Source: UBA7239 sp035456205
Lineage (GTDB): Bacteria; Pseudomonadota; Gammaproteobacteria; Pseudomonadales; UBA7239
Reading direction: 5' to 3'
Assembly: GCA_035456205.1 (NCBI GenBank)
Contig: DATIDQ010000079.1
Span: 1 to 13,190, forward strand
DNA length: 13,190 bases
The notes beneath the pieces are model-generated. The model made no database searches. It was not told the origin of the DNA and saw only the letters and a list, made by a program, of their open reading frames with translations. Below are positions 6,504 through 13,190 of this stretch, in pieces (within the stretch, counting starts at the first letter, position 1; every line of letters starts with the position of its first letter). The translations under genes and the position numbers were made by a program.

Positions 6504-8339
6504 ATGCGTGCAAAGCTCACCCATCATCTGTTACACCACATACTGGTACTCGCCCTGTTGCTGGCACTGTTGGTGCTTTGCCTGCCAGTATTGTGGCCCG
6601 CTAGCGCCCGACTGGATTTTCTCTGGCTGGATCACCTGACAGCACAACAAGCGCAACGCGATACTGCCGATACGGATATCGTGCTGGTAGATATCGACGA
6701 TTACAGCTTACGCGCGATGTCCGATACCGTTGGTCGTTGGCCCTGGCCACGTGCCACCCATGCTGAGCTGGTGGAATGGTTGCTGGCACAGGGGGCACGT
6801 GCCGTGGTGTTTGATATCTGGTTCAGCGAACCGGATATCCAGCGGCCGGAGTTTGACCAGTATTTCGGCGAAGTACTGGACAAACACAGCAATGTTTTTC
6901 TGCCCAGCTTGTTGATGAATAGCGCAGAACCGGAGCGTACGCGTCGCTTCGACAGTTATCCTGCCAATCTGCCACTGCAACGTACAGAAACAGCAGCAGC
7001 GGATGCGCGAGGTGATTTGCTATTGCCATCCATGGGCTCACCCGATCACTGGCAACTGGGACTGATCAACTATCTCGCAGACGCCGACGGCATTGCACGC
7101 CATTACCCGATCCACCAATCGCAACAAGGCTGGATGTTATTGTCATTGCCGCAAGTAGTGGCAGACCATCTCGATCTTGATACGAAAACCATGCCCTCGC
7201 CGTTACGCATTGCCTGGTACGGCAACGGCGTGGATTCGCCCTATGTGAAGCACAGTTATGCCGACATCTGGCAAGCAGTACAAAACAATCAGCAACAGGA
7301 TTTGAAAGGCAAAATTGTGTTTGTTGGCGCGACAGCAGCAGGTCTGCATGATTTGCGTCCGACGCCACTCAACGCACAATACCCGGGTCTTTATCTGCTG
7401 GCTAACACCTTCGATAACCTGAAAAACCACCAATTGCTCCAGCATCAGGCGTGGTACGGATTGATACCGGGGCTGCCCTTGTTGGCCTGGCTATTCTGGC
7501 GTTTACAACGGCAAAAACTGTTAATGGCCACTGCCGTGCAGTTTGGCGCCTTGAGTGTCTTGCTGCTTGCGATCAGCACGGCGGCGAGTCGCCAACACCT
7601 TTTGTTACCATTACTCACGCCCGTTATTTCTGGATTGCTACTACTCGGCATTGGTACGGCGCTACGCTATTGGCAGGAGCGCGCCGCACGACAGGCAGCC
7701 ATCGAAATGTTTGGTCGTTTTCTTGATCCTGTAGTTGTTAGCCAATTAGCGGAACAGGGATTGAATGAACAAACATTGGCCGGACAGCAATGCGAAATCA
7801 GCGTACTGTTTTCCGATATTCGCGGTTTCACTTCCATGTCGGAAAAAGCGACGGCTGCAGAAATCATGACACTGCTGAATGCTTATTTTACGCAGCAAGT
7901 GGGTGTGATTTTTAAAAACCGTGGCACGCTGGACAAGTTTATCGGCGATGCGATTATGGCGTTCTGGGGCGCGCCACTACCCGATACCAACCACGCCATC
8001 AATGCTGTGAATGCCGCGCTGGATATGGTGGACGAACTGGAACGCTTCCGGATCAAGCACGGCCTTGCAGACTTTGATGTGGGCATTGGCATACACTCTG
8101 GTCCTGCGGTGGTAGGTATGCTCGGCTGCGAGCAGCGCCTTGAGTACACAGCCATTGGCGATACAGTCAATCTTGGCAGTAGGCTGGAAGGCATGACCAA
8201 GGGCATTGCCAGGATTCTGGTATCGCAGAACACACGGGATTTATGCGGCGACCAGTTTGAATTTACGGCACACGGTTCCTGCAAGGTAAAAGGCCGCGAA
8301 GAACCCGTGAATATCTACGAGCCATTCAGAAAAAAATGA
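6504..8339 (+). CDS. CHASE2-domain class III adenylate cyclase, membrane bound
   Basis: A 611-residue transmembrane signalling enzyme predicted to convert ATP to cAMP. One membrane segment (about 13-33) is followed by a periplasmic CHASE2 sensor (about 36-310; DIVLVDIDDYSL, VFDIWFSEP, GKIVFVGATAAG), then three more membrane helices (about 317-333, 338-360, 364-385). The cytosolic class III cyclase domain spans about 425-608. Catalytic residues appear intact: metal-binding Asp438 (FSDIRGFT) and Asp482 (FIGDAIMAFWG), adenine-selecting Lys478, and transition-state Asn556 and Arg560 (DTVNLGSRLE). Thr549 replaces the aspartate of class IIIa, which marks subclass IIIb, whose members are often bicarbonate-responsive. 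AAGGA seven bases before ATG supports the start. It leads an operon with the SH3b and M48 genes. The ligand of CHASE2 is unknown. Confidence 0.92.
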   Translation: MRAKLTHHLLHHILVLALLLALLVLCLPVLWPASARLDFLWLDHLTAQQAQRDTADTDIVLVDIDDYSLRAMSDTVGRWPWPRATHAELVEWLLAQGARAVVFDIWFSEPDIQRPEFDQYFGEVLDKHSNVFLPSLLMNSAEPERTRRFDSYPANLPLQRTETAAADARGDLLLPSMGSPDHWQLGLINYLADADGIARHYPIHQSQQGWMLLSLPQVVADHLDLDTKTMPSPLRIAWYGNGVDSPYVKHSYADIWQAVQNNQQQDLKGKIVFVGATAAGLHDLRPTPLNAQYPGLYLLANTFDNLKNHQLLQHQAWYGLIPGLPLLAWLFWRLQRQKLLMATAVQFGALSVLLLAISTAASRQHLLLPLLTPVISGLLLLGIGTALRYWQERAARQAAIEMFGRFLDPVVVSQLAEQGLNEQTLAGQQCEISVLFSDIRGFTSMSEKATAAEIMTLLNAYFTQQVGVIFKNRGTLDKFIGDAIMAFWGAPLPDTNHAINAVNAALDMVDELERFRIKHGLADFDVGIGIHSGPAVVGMLGCEQRLEYTAIGDTVNLGSRLEGMTKGIARILVSQNTRDLCGDQFEFTAHGSCKVKGREEPVNIYEPFRKK

Positions 8340-8357
8340 ACCAAGGAGGAAATCATC

Positions 8358-8840
8358 ATGATGCATAAAAATTCAGGGCGACTGCTACTCGGCAGCTTGT
8401 TACTGTCCTCGGCGCTACTTGTCATGGCGGATCCAGGCCAGACCACTGTTGCCACCGAATTGAAAAGTACACCAGATGCCAGTGGCAGTACGGTGAGCCA
8501 ATTGCCTGCTGGTCAGGCTGTACAGATCGGAGAGCGCAAGGGGGCGTGGTATCAGGTGAAAACCTCACAGGGTGAAGGCTGGGTGCGTATGTTGAATGTA
8601 CGTCTGCAAAGCGGTGCGGCACGCAGCGGCGACTCCACCATGAGTGGTTTGGCTGCACTGGGGCAAGCCACCCGCAGCAATACAACAGTGGCTACCGGTG
8701 TACGCGGCCTGTCACGTAAAAATCTGCAACAGGCACAGGAAGACCCCGCTGAAGTGGCAAAGCTGAACCAGTATCAAGTCAGCGCGGATGAAGCACGCAA
8801 ATTCGGTCAGGCCGGCGGCCTGCCAGCACCGAGGAATTGA
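8358..8840 (+). CDS. Periplasmic SH3b-domain protein
   Basis: A 160-residue exported protein. Residues 1-24 are a signal peptide (probable cleavage VMA|DP). Residues about 28-83 form a bacterial SH3 fold: a TELKSTPDASG opening, the turn LPAGQAVQIGE, then GAWYQVKTSQGEGWV and VRL, all classic for SH3b domains that contact peptidoglycan or peptides. The C-terminal region (about 112-160, GVRGLSRKNL, then LNQYQVSADEARKFGQAGGL) is helical with no fold I can name. AAGGAGGA seven bases before the first ATG is a near-perfect ribosome-binding site; a second ATG follows immediately. It begins 18 bases after the cyclase stop and ends three bases before the peptidase ATG, so the three genes are almost surely one transcript. 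It probably acts with the M48 peptidase in the envelope; the partner is inferred from context. Confidence 0.85.
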   Translation: MMHKNSGRLLLGSLLLSSALLVMADPGQTTVATELKSTPDASGSTVSQLPAGQAVQIGERKGAWYQVKTSQGEGWVRMLNVRLQSGAARSGDSTMSGLAALGQATRSNTTVATGVRGLSRKNLQQAQEDPAEVAKLNQYQVSADEARKFGQAGGLPAPRN

Positions 8841-8843
8841 GCG

Positions 8844-9719
8844 ATGAAAAAACTACATTCCACCATCAAAATCGCCGCCATTCTTTCATCTGTTTGTTTA
8901 TTGAGCTGCGCTGAAATGCGCGGTATGAACGTAGGTGGTTATGATTTGACGCCATTAGCAGATGCCGGTGACAAACTCGCCAAAGGCACAGCAGAAACGC
9001 CTGTGCAGGAAGAAGAAGTGATTGGTCGCCATATGGCTGGCACTTTGCTCGGCGCATCCAGGTTAAGCAACGCACAACAGCAGCAACGCTATGTGAATCG
9101 TGTGGGACGTTTACTGACGCTTAGCAGTTCGCGTCCGCAACTGAACTGGCATTTTGGCGTTTTACAAGACAACGATGTGAATGCATTTGCCGCACCTGGT
9201 GGTTATGTTTTCGTTACCAGTGGCCTGCTCAATATGCTGGATAATGAAGCACAACTCGCTGGTGTTCTCTCACACGAAATTGCACACGTCACTCATAAGG
9301 ATTATCTGAAAGCTGTGCGCAACAACAATCTGTTGGGTGCGGCGCTGGATGTCGGTGCTTTTGTGGGCAGCGCGGCTACCAATGGACAAACCTCACAGCA
9401 GGAACGCGAATTTGCACAAAGTGTCGTCAACGCGTCGAAAGAAGTGTATGCGCGCGGTCTGGACAAGAGCGATGAATACGCGGCGGACAAAGCTGCGTTA
9501 GAGACGATGACCAAGGCGGGTTATGACCCGTATGCATATGTCGTCGTTATGCAAAAGCTGGAAGCACGTGCCACCAAAGACAGTGCGATGGCATTGTTGC
9601 TACAAACACATCCTAGCCCGACAGATCGTCTGGAAGCTATGGGTGCTTCACTCGATACCATGAAAGTACCGGGCAATGTACTGACACTGGATAAACGCTT
9701 TGCCCAATCAGTACACTAG
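8844..9719 (+). CDS. M48-family metallopeptidase lipoprotein (LoiP/YcaL-like)
   Basis: A 291-residue zinc peptidase. The N-terminus ends in a lipobox LLSC with Cys22 as the lipidation site, so it should be anchored to a membrane facing the periplasm. HEIAH at 144-148 is the zinc motif with catalytic Glu145, and Glu211 in DEYAAD is the expected third zinc ligand. The preceding NAFAAPGGYVFVTSGLL block (113-129) and the later THPSPTDRLEAM (255-266) are typical of the periplasmic M48B/C group that includes E. coli LoiP, YcaL and BepA, which degrade misfolded envelope proteins. No tetratricopeptide tail like that of BepA is present. AGGA lies just before the ATG, overlapping the end of the SH3b gene, with a three-base gap between the genes. 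Envelope quality control is the likely role; the substrate is unknown. Confidence 0.93.
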   Translation: MKKLHSTIKIAAILSSVCLLSCAEMRGMNVGGYDLTPLADAGDKLAKGTAETPVQEEEVIGRHMAGTLLGASRLSNAQQQQRYVNRVGRLLTLSSSRPQLNWHFGVLQDNDVNAFAAPGGYVFVTSGLLNMLDNEAQLAGVLSHEIAHVTHKDYLKAVRNNNLLGAALDVGAFVGSAATNGQTSQQEREFAQSVVNASKEVYARGLDKSDEYAADKAALETMTKAGYDPYAYVVVMQKLEARATKDSAMALLLQTHPSPTDRLEAMGASLDTMKVPGNVLTLDKRFAQSVH

Positions 9720-9730
9720 GAAAAACATAA

Positions 9731-9765
9731 CCAGCACGCCGTAGCAGGGCGTGCTGGAATTTTTT
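9731..9765. terminator. Intrinsic terminator shared by M48 operon and pyrB
   Basis: CCAGCACGCC (9731-9740), a 7-base loop and GGCGTGCTGG (9748-9757) form a perfect 10-bp stem followed on the plus strand by AATTTTTT. This is a strong terminator for the operon ending at 9719. From the minus side the stem is followed by TTATGTTTTT, a weaker but usable T run for pyrB, which ends at 9764. Confidence 0.9.
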
Positions 9766-10771
9766 ATCTTCCTCGATGCCAGCGCACATCGAGTGCATGC
9801 TTATCAACTTGCTCTACTACATCCAGAATCAATGCAAATAAAGCCATGCGAATAACGACACCGTTATCCGCTTGTCGAAAAATCGCAAGATTGGGATTTT
9901 CGTTGAGATCATTATCCAGTTCATTCGCCTCGGCGCGTGAATCGCGTGGCAGTGGATGCATGATCACAGTATTCGGCTCACAATACTGTGTATAAACCTG
10001 TTGATTCAGGCGAAATTTTCCGCGATATAAATCCGCTTCTGCTTTACTGGTAAAGCGCTCTTCCTGGATACGTGTTGAATACGCGATATCCACTTTGCCG
10101 ATACTGGCTTCCAGCTGATCCGTCTCCACCACACTAATGCCCGCAACGCGCATCATATCTACCAACTCTGCAGGCATAGCCAGTTCAGGCGGCGACACCA
10201 ACGTAACCTGAATCGTGGGGTAAAGACAAAATAATTTACACAGGGAATGCACTGTACGGCCGTATTTCAGATCACCAATCATCGCAATACGCAGCTGTGG
10301 CAATGTGCGTCCGCGCGACGCAATTTCTTTACGAATTGTATACAAATCAAGCAATGCCTGACTCGGATGCTCATTCGCACCATCACCGCCATTGATCACC
10401 GGCACGCGACTGGCTGCAGCAAATTCCGCCACCGATCCGGCTTGCGGATGGCGCATACAAATCACATCGCTGTAACCTGACAACACCCGCGCCGTATCAT
10501 GCAAGGATTCACCCTTGGCCAAGGCTGACGATTCAAAACCCGTCGTCTCGCGCACATCACCACCGAGTAAATTGAATGCGCAGCCAAAACTTACTCTCGT
10601 GCGCGTGCTTGCTTCAAAAAACATATTGCCAAGAATGGCGCCTTCCAATACACGTGTAACACGTTTGCGCTGGGCGTATGGCTCCATACGATCCGCCACC
10701 GCAAAAACGTGTTCAATATCCGCACGTTCAAACTGCGCGATAGAAATAATGTGTGATCCGGGAAAGTGCAT
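9764..10771 (-). CDS. pyrB: Aspartate carbamoyltransferase catalytic chain
   Basis: A 335-residue enzyme that makes N-carbamoyl-L-aspartate, the first committed step of pyrimidine synthesis. Active-site residues are visible: FFEASTRTR at 51-59 (carbamoyl phosphate loop), Lys86 in ALAKGES, Arg107 in MRHP, His135 in NEHPSQ, DLKYGRTVHSL near 167-177, and MHPLPR at 271-276. It follows the E. coli-like catalytic chain layout but is about 24 residues longer than E. coli PyrB, partly from a basic C-terminal tail (ALDVRWHRGR). No pyrI regulatory chain or pyrC-like partner is next to it. Its ATG overlaps the sbcB stop by one base (TGATG), and GGAGG seven bases before the ATG lies within the end of sbcB, so translation is probably coupled. 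No leader attenuator can be placed, as the upstream DNA is coding. Confidence 0.95.
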   Translation of the reverse strand: MHFPGSHIISIAQFERADIEHVFAVADRMEPYAQRKRVTRVLEGAILGNMFFEASTRTRVSFGCAFNLLGGDVRETTGFESSALAKGESLHDTARVLSGYSDVICMRHPQAGSVAEFAAASRVPVINGGDGANEHPSQALLDLYTIRKEIASRGRTLPQLRIAMIGDLKYGRTVHSLCKLFCLYPTIQVTLVSPPELAMPAELVDMMRVAGISVVETDQLEASIGKVDIAYSTRIQEERFTSKAEADLYRGKFRLNQQVYTQYCEPNTVIMHPLPRDSRAEANELDNDLNENPNLAIFRQADNGVVIRMALFALILDVVEQVDKHALDVRWHRGR

Positions 10772-12201
10772 CAGTTAACCTCCAGTTCCCATGCTTTCAA
10801 GGCAGATAGTATCGCCAGCTTCTCAGGCGCATCTGTATATGTATGCTCCAGTTCAGAAATTCTGGCGAGATAGGTTTCGCAGGTCAGCCAATCTTCACTG
10901 ATCTTATTGTGCAAACGTGTATGACGGAACTCCTGCCACTGTGCCTGCTCTTCTGCCGACAGGGAATCCGGAAAATTGCGTGCACGGTATCGAAACAGCA
11001 ACTCATTCAGGCGTTGATCAGCAAAGACAAAATTATTCGCAGCCAATTCCTGCTCTGTGGCTCGCCGCACGGACTCCTGTGCGCGTTTGTCTTGTGCACT
11101 GAAGAATCCATCATAAATCAGAAATTCGGCATCACGCACCGGCGCTTCATACGACTGGGTAAAAACCTCTACCAGCTTCAAGCAGACGACAGACAGCTGT
11201 GGCAACAATATCTGCCAATGCCGCTCACAGCGCGCGCGGTCTAACCCAATCCTTTCCTCTACTTGTGCATTCAGCAAGCTTATCGGCGCCAGCATGGGCG
11301 ATTTATTCAGATGCACTGTTTTCAATGCAACCCGCTCAATACCATCTGCCATATCTTTCGTCGCGGTAAACATACGTTTGCGGATTTCGTCGGCAGGAAG
11401 GTCAATCAACGCTGATGGATCCTGCATAAGATCGAACACCACAATACCATTGTTGTTGCCTGGTTGTGGCAACAAGGGCATCACCAATGAGGTGAACAGA
11501 CGATTTCCACCCAGCTTGCCCGATGTGTGTAAAAGTGGCTGATGGGTTTTTAAATCCAGCTGGGTAGCTGCAAATTTTTTATCCCGCAACTTAAATGCAA
11601 AATCATAAAAACGCGGCTGGGCCTTTTTCAGCAAACGCGCCATAGCAATCGTAGCCCGCACATCCACCAAGGCATCGTGCGCACCAGCGTGGTCGATACT
11701 ATTTGCAGCCGTCAGCCGCTCCAGCTTCATTGTCGGATTACCTTCTTCGTCGAAAGGCCATTCAATACCTTCTGGGCGTAAAGCACGAGCCATACGCAAG
11801 ACATCCAGCAAATCCCAGCGTGAATTGCCATTCTTCCACTCTCGTTCATACGGATCGTAAAAATTGCGATACAACAACTGGCGAGTGAACTCGTCGTCAA
11901 AACGAATGTTATTAAATCCGACACCGCAGGTACCCGGCCTGGCCAATTCGCGCAATACAATCCTGGCAAATTGATAATCCGGGTGTCCATGCTGACGACA
12001 ATGTTGCGGCGTGATGCCGGTGATCAAACAAGCTACAGGATCAGGCCAACTGTCTTGCGGCGGCTGCGCATACACCATCAGTGGCTCGCCGATTTCGTTC
12101 AGATCCTCATCAGTACGAACACCTGCAAATTGGGCAATTCCTGTCCAGCGCGGGTTTTGTCCGAAGGTTTCATAATCATGCCAATAGAGCATCGTGCTCA
12201 T
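10771..12201 (-). CDS. sbcB: Exodeoxyribonuclease I
   Basis: A 476-residue single-strand-specific 3'-5' DNA exonuclease used in mismatch repair and recombination, nearly the same length as E. coli ExoI (475). The DEDDh catalytic set is complete: Asp9 and Glu11 (HDYETFG), Asp102 (NNIRFDDEF), His175 and Asp180 (HAGAHDALVD). Strong family blocks include SRWDLLDVLRMARALRPEGIEWP, NFYDPYEREW, HTSGKLGG and LLFRYRARNFPDSL near the C-terminus, the SH3-like and C-terminal helical parts of ExoI. GGAG eight bases before ATG 12199-12201 supports the start; Met4 is an alternative. It is separated from the upstream OmpA-like gene by a terminator and so needs its own promoter in 12202-12258, where I see no convincing one. 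Its stop overlaps the pyrB start. Confidence 0.95.
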   Translation of the reverse strand: MSTMLYWHDYETFGQNPRWTGIAQFAGVRTDEDLNEIGEPLMVYAQPPQDSWPDPVACLITGITPQHCRQHGHPDYQFARIVLRELARPGTCGVGFNNIRFDDEFTRQLLYRNFYDPYEREWKNGNSRWDLLDVLRMARALRPEGIEWPFDEEGNPTMKLERLTAANSIDHAGAHDALVDVRATIAMARLLKKAQPRFYDFAFKLRDKKFAATQLDLKTHQPLLHTSGKLGGNRLFTSLVMPLLPQPGNNNGIVVFDLMQDPSALIDLPADEIRKRMFTATKDMADGIERVALKTVHLNKSPMLAPISLLNAQVEERIGLDRARCERHWQILLPQLSVVCLKLVEVFTQSYEAPVRDAEFLIYDGFFSAQDKRAQESVRRATEQELAANNFVFADQRLNELLFRYRARNFPDSLSAEEQAQWQEFRHTRLHNKISEDWLTCETYLARISELEHTYTDAPEKLAILSALKAWELEVN

Positions 12202-12258
12202 TTACCCGTCTCCATTGAAATTGTGTGCAGTCTACAATACGACTCAAATATCAGGCAT

Positions 12259-12285
12259 AAAAAAGCCCGGCGAACCGGGCTTTTT
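12259..12285 (-). terminator. Intrinsic terminator of the OmpA-like gene
   Basis: GCCCGG (12265-12270), a 4-base loop and CCGGGC (12275-12280) are flanked by A and T runs. On the minus strand this reads as a GC stem with a TTCG loop followed by six T residues, 18 bases after the stop codon of the OmpA-like gene. The opposite orientation also has five T residues, but no plus-strand gene precedes it. Confidence 0.93.
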
Positions 12286-12302
12286 CAGAACAGACTACAA
12301 AC

Positions 12303-13187
12303 TTACTCTGGCAGACCAGTAACAACCGCTTCAATACGGCGGTTTTCCTGACGGCCTTCAGCAGTAGAGTTATCGCCTACTGGCTCGCTTTCGCCACGAC
12401 CAGAAGTTTCGATTGCATCAGGGTTTACACCTTGGTCAACCATAACGGCTTTAACAGCTTCAGCACGACGCTCGGACAAGCCCTGGTTGTACTCGTCAGA
12501 AGCAGTGCTGTCAGTGTGGCCAACGATAGTGGCTGTACTGCCCGGGTTGTTCTTCATAGAATCAGCAACGGACTGGATTTCAACTTTGTCGTCTGCGCGG
12601 ACAATGCTCTTATCAGTGCTGAAATGTGCGTGCAGAGTTTTGGTCATCACAACCGCTGGAGCCACTTTTTCTGGCTCTGACTCAGCTACGTCTTTCTCAG
12701 CGTGAGTACCAAAGTGGTAGTTCAGGGCCAACATGCTAGCTGCGTACTCAGCGCCATTGGCTGCGCCAACAACTGTTCCACGCAATTCGACGTTATCAGT
12801 GAAGTAGTGAGAAACGCCCAGACCCAGAACTGGAACTACATCAGTTTTGTCCCAGTTATTGTTCTGGAGGCCACCGATAGCCAACAATTGGGTTTCTTCA
12901 CCCCACAAGCGATAGGCAGTAGTCAGCGAGTAATTGCGAATCATTGGATGATTGTGTGTAGCAATGCCTTCAGACTGGCTGGCTTCAACAGACCAATCCT
13001 TGTCAAAATGCCAGCCCACATCCAGACCTGCTGTAGGTGAGGACTCGTAACTCTCACTCAGGTCATCGTTACCTTGAAAATAACCAGTGTTAAAACCGGC
13101 GTATGGATGCGAATCAGCGTTAACCGCTGCACTTACGCCCATGGCCAGAGCAGATACAGCGATAGTAGCAATCAGCTTGTTCTTCAT
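12303..13187 (-). CDS. OmpA-family outer-membrane protein
   Basis: A 294-residue outer-membrane protein. Residues 1-24 are a signal peptide (probable cleavage VNA|DS). Residues about 27-160 show alternating beta strands of a small barrel (YAGFNTGYF, GLDVGWHF, PVLGLGVSHYF, ASMLALNYHFG). A short acidic Pro/Glu linker follows, then the OmpA C-terminal peptidoglycan-binding domain (about 183-292). Its HTDSTASDEYNQGLSERRA motif (224-242) carries Asp226 and Arg241, matching the diaminopimelate-binding Asp271/Arg286 pair of Acinetobacter OmpA. The protein probably ties the outer membrane to the cell wall. The barrel is shorter than that of E. coli OmpA. The full reading frame is present, but the window ends three bases before the ATG, so its promoter and ribosome-binding site are not visible. 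OprF-like is another possible name. Confidence 0.92.
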   Translation of the reverse strand: MKNKLIATIAVSALAMGVSAAVNADSHPYAGFNTGYFQGNDDLSESYESSPTAGLDVGWHFDKDWSVEASQSEGIATHNHPMIRNYSLTTAYRLWGEETQLLAIGGLQNNNWDKTDVVPVLGLGVSHYFTDNVELRGTVVGAANGAEYAASMLALNYHFGTHAEKDVAESEPEKVAPAVVMTKTLHAHFSTDKSIVRADDKVEIQSVADSMKNNPGSTATIVGHTDSTASDEYNQGLSERRAEAVKAVMVDQGVNPDAIETSGRGESEPVGDNSTAEGRQENRRIEAVVTGLPE

Positions 13188-13190
13188 GTT

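Noticed and set aside
1..8339. The HDOD protein as the cAMP receptor for the cyclase in the same window
   Set aside because: Both key cAMP contacts appear to be lost in its nucleotide-binding-like domain and the genes are more than 5 kb apart in different units, so the link has no support.

Overview
The window is a stretch of bacterial chromosome, most likely from a gammaproteobacterium. The evidence is a DarP/YjgA-type (DUF615) ribosome biogenesis protein, an E. coli-type exonuclease I, a CysK close to the enterobacterial enzyme, a DUF2066 periplasmic protein and an OmpA-family porin with an E. coli-like C-terminal motif. Gene density is high and base composition is balanced. I see no insertion sequence, prophage, tRNA, rRNA or CRISPR array. 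The genus cannot be fixed from sequence alone; a marine or Cellvibrio-like lineage is only a guess.

Layout. Bases 1-1120 (minus) hold the first 373 codons of a regulator with a degenerate cyclic-nucleotide-binding-like domain and an HDOD domain, running off the left edge. After a 95-base spacer with two hairpins come darP (1216-1737) and the magnesium channel gene mgtE (1755-3113), both minus and probably co-transcribed, mgtE first. A 220-base divergent spacer leads to two plus-strand secreted-protein genes at 3334 and 3980. These appear to be paralogues: one carries a duplicated glycine-zipper core, the other lacks it. A strong hairpin at 4300-4331 can end transcription in both directions and separates them from cysK (4369-5334, minus), which lies just downstream of a DUF2066 gene (5372-6424, minus).

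Divergent from DUF2066 is a tight plus-strand operon: a CHASE2-class III adenylate cyclase (6504), a periplasmic SH3b protein (8358) and an M48 lipoprotein peptidase (8844). It ends in a hairpin at 9731-9765 shared with the convergent minus-strand sbcB-pyrB pair. The start codon of pyrB overlaps the stop codon of sbcB by one base. Further right a terminator (12259-12285) closes an OmpA-like gene (12303-13187).

Most genes are housekeeping: Mg2+ uptake, 50S assembly, cysteine and pyrimidine synthesis, DNA repair and envelope anchoring. The less routine parts are the cyclase/SH3b/M48 operon, which links cAMP production to envelope proteins, the glycine-zipper paralogue pair, and the HDOD regulator whose nucleotide pocket has lost its key residues. 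I found no clear evidence of an entirely new defence or mobile system.
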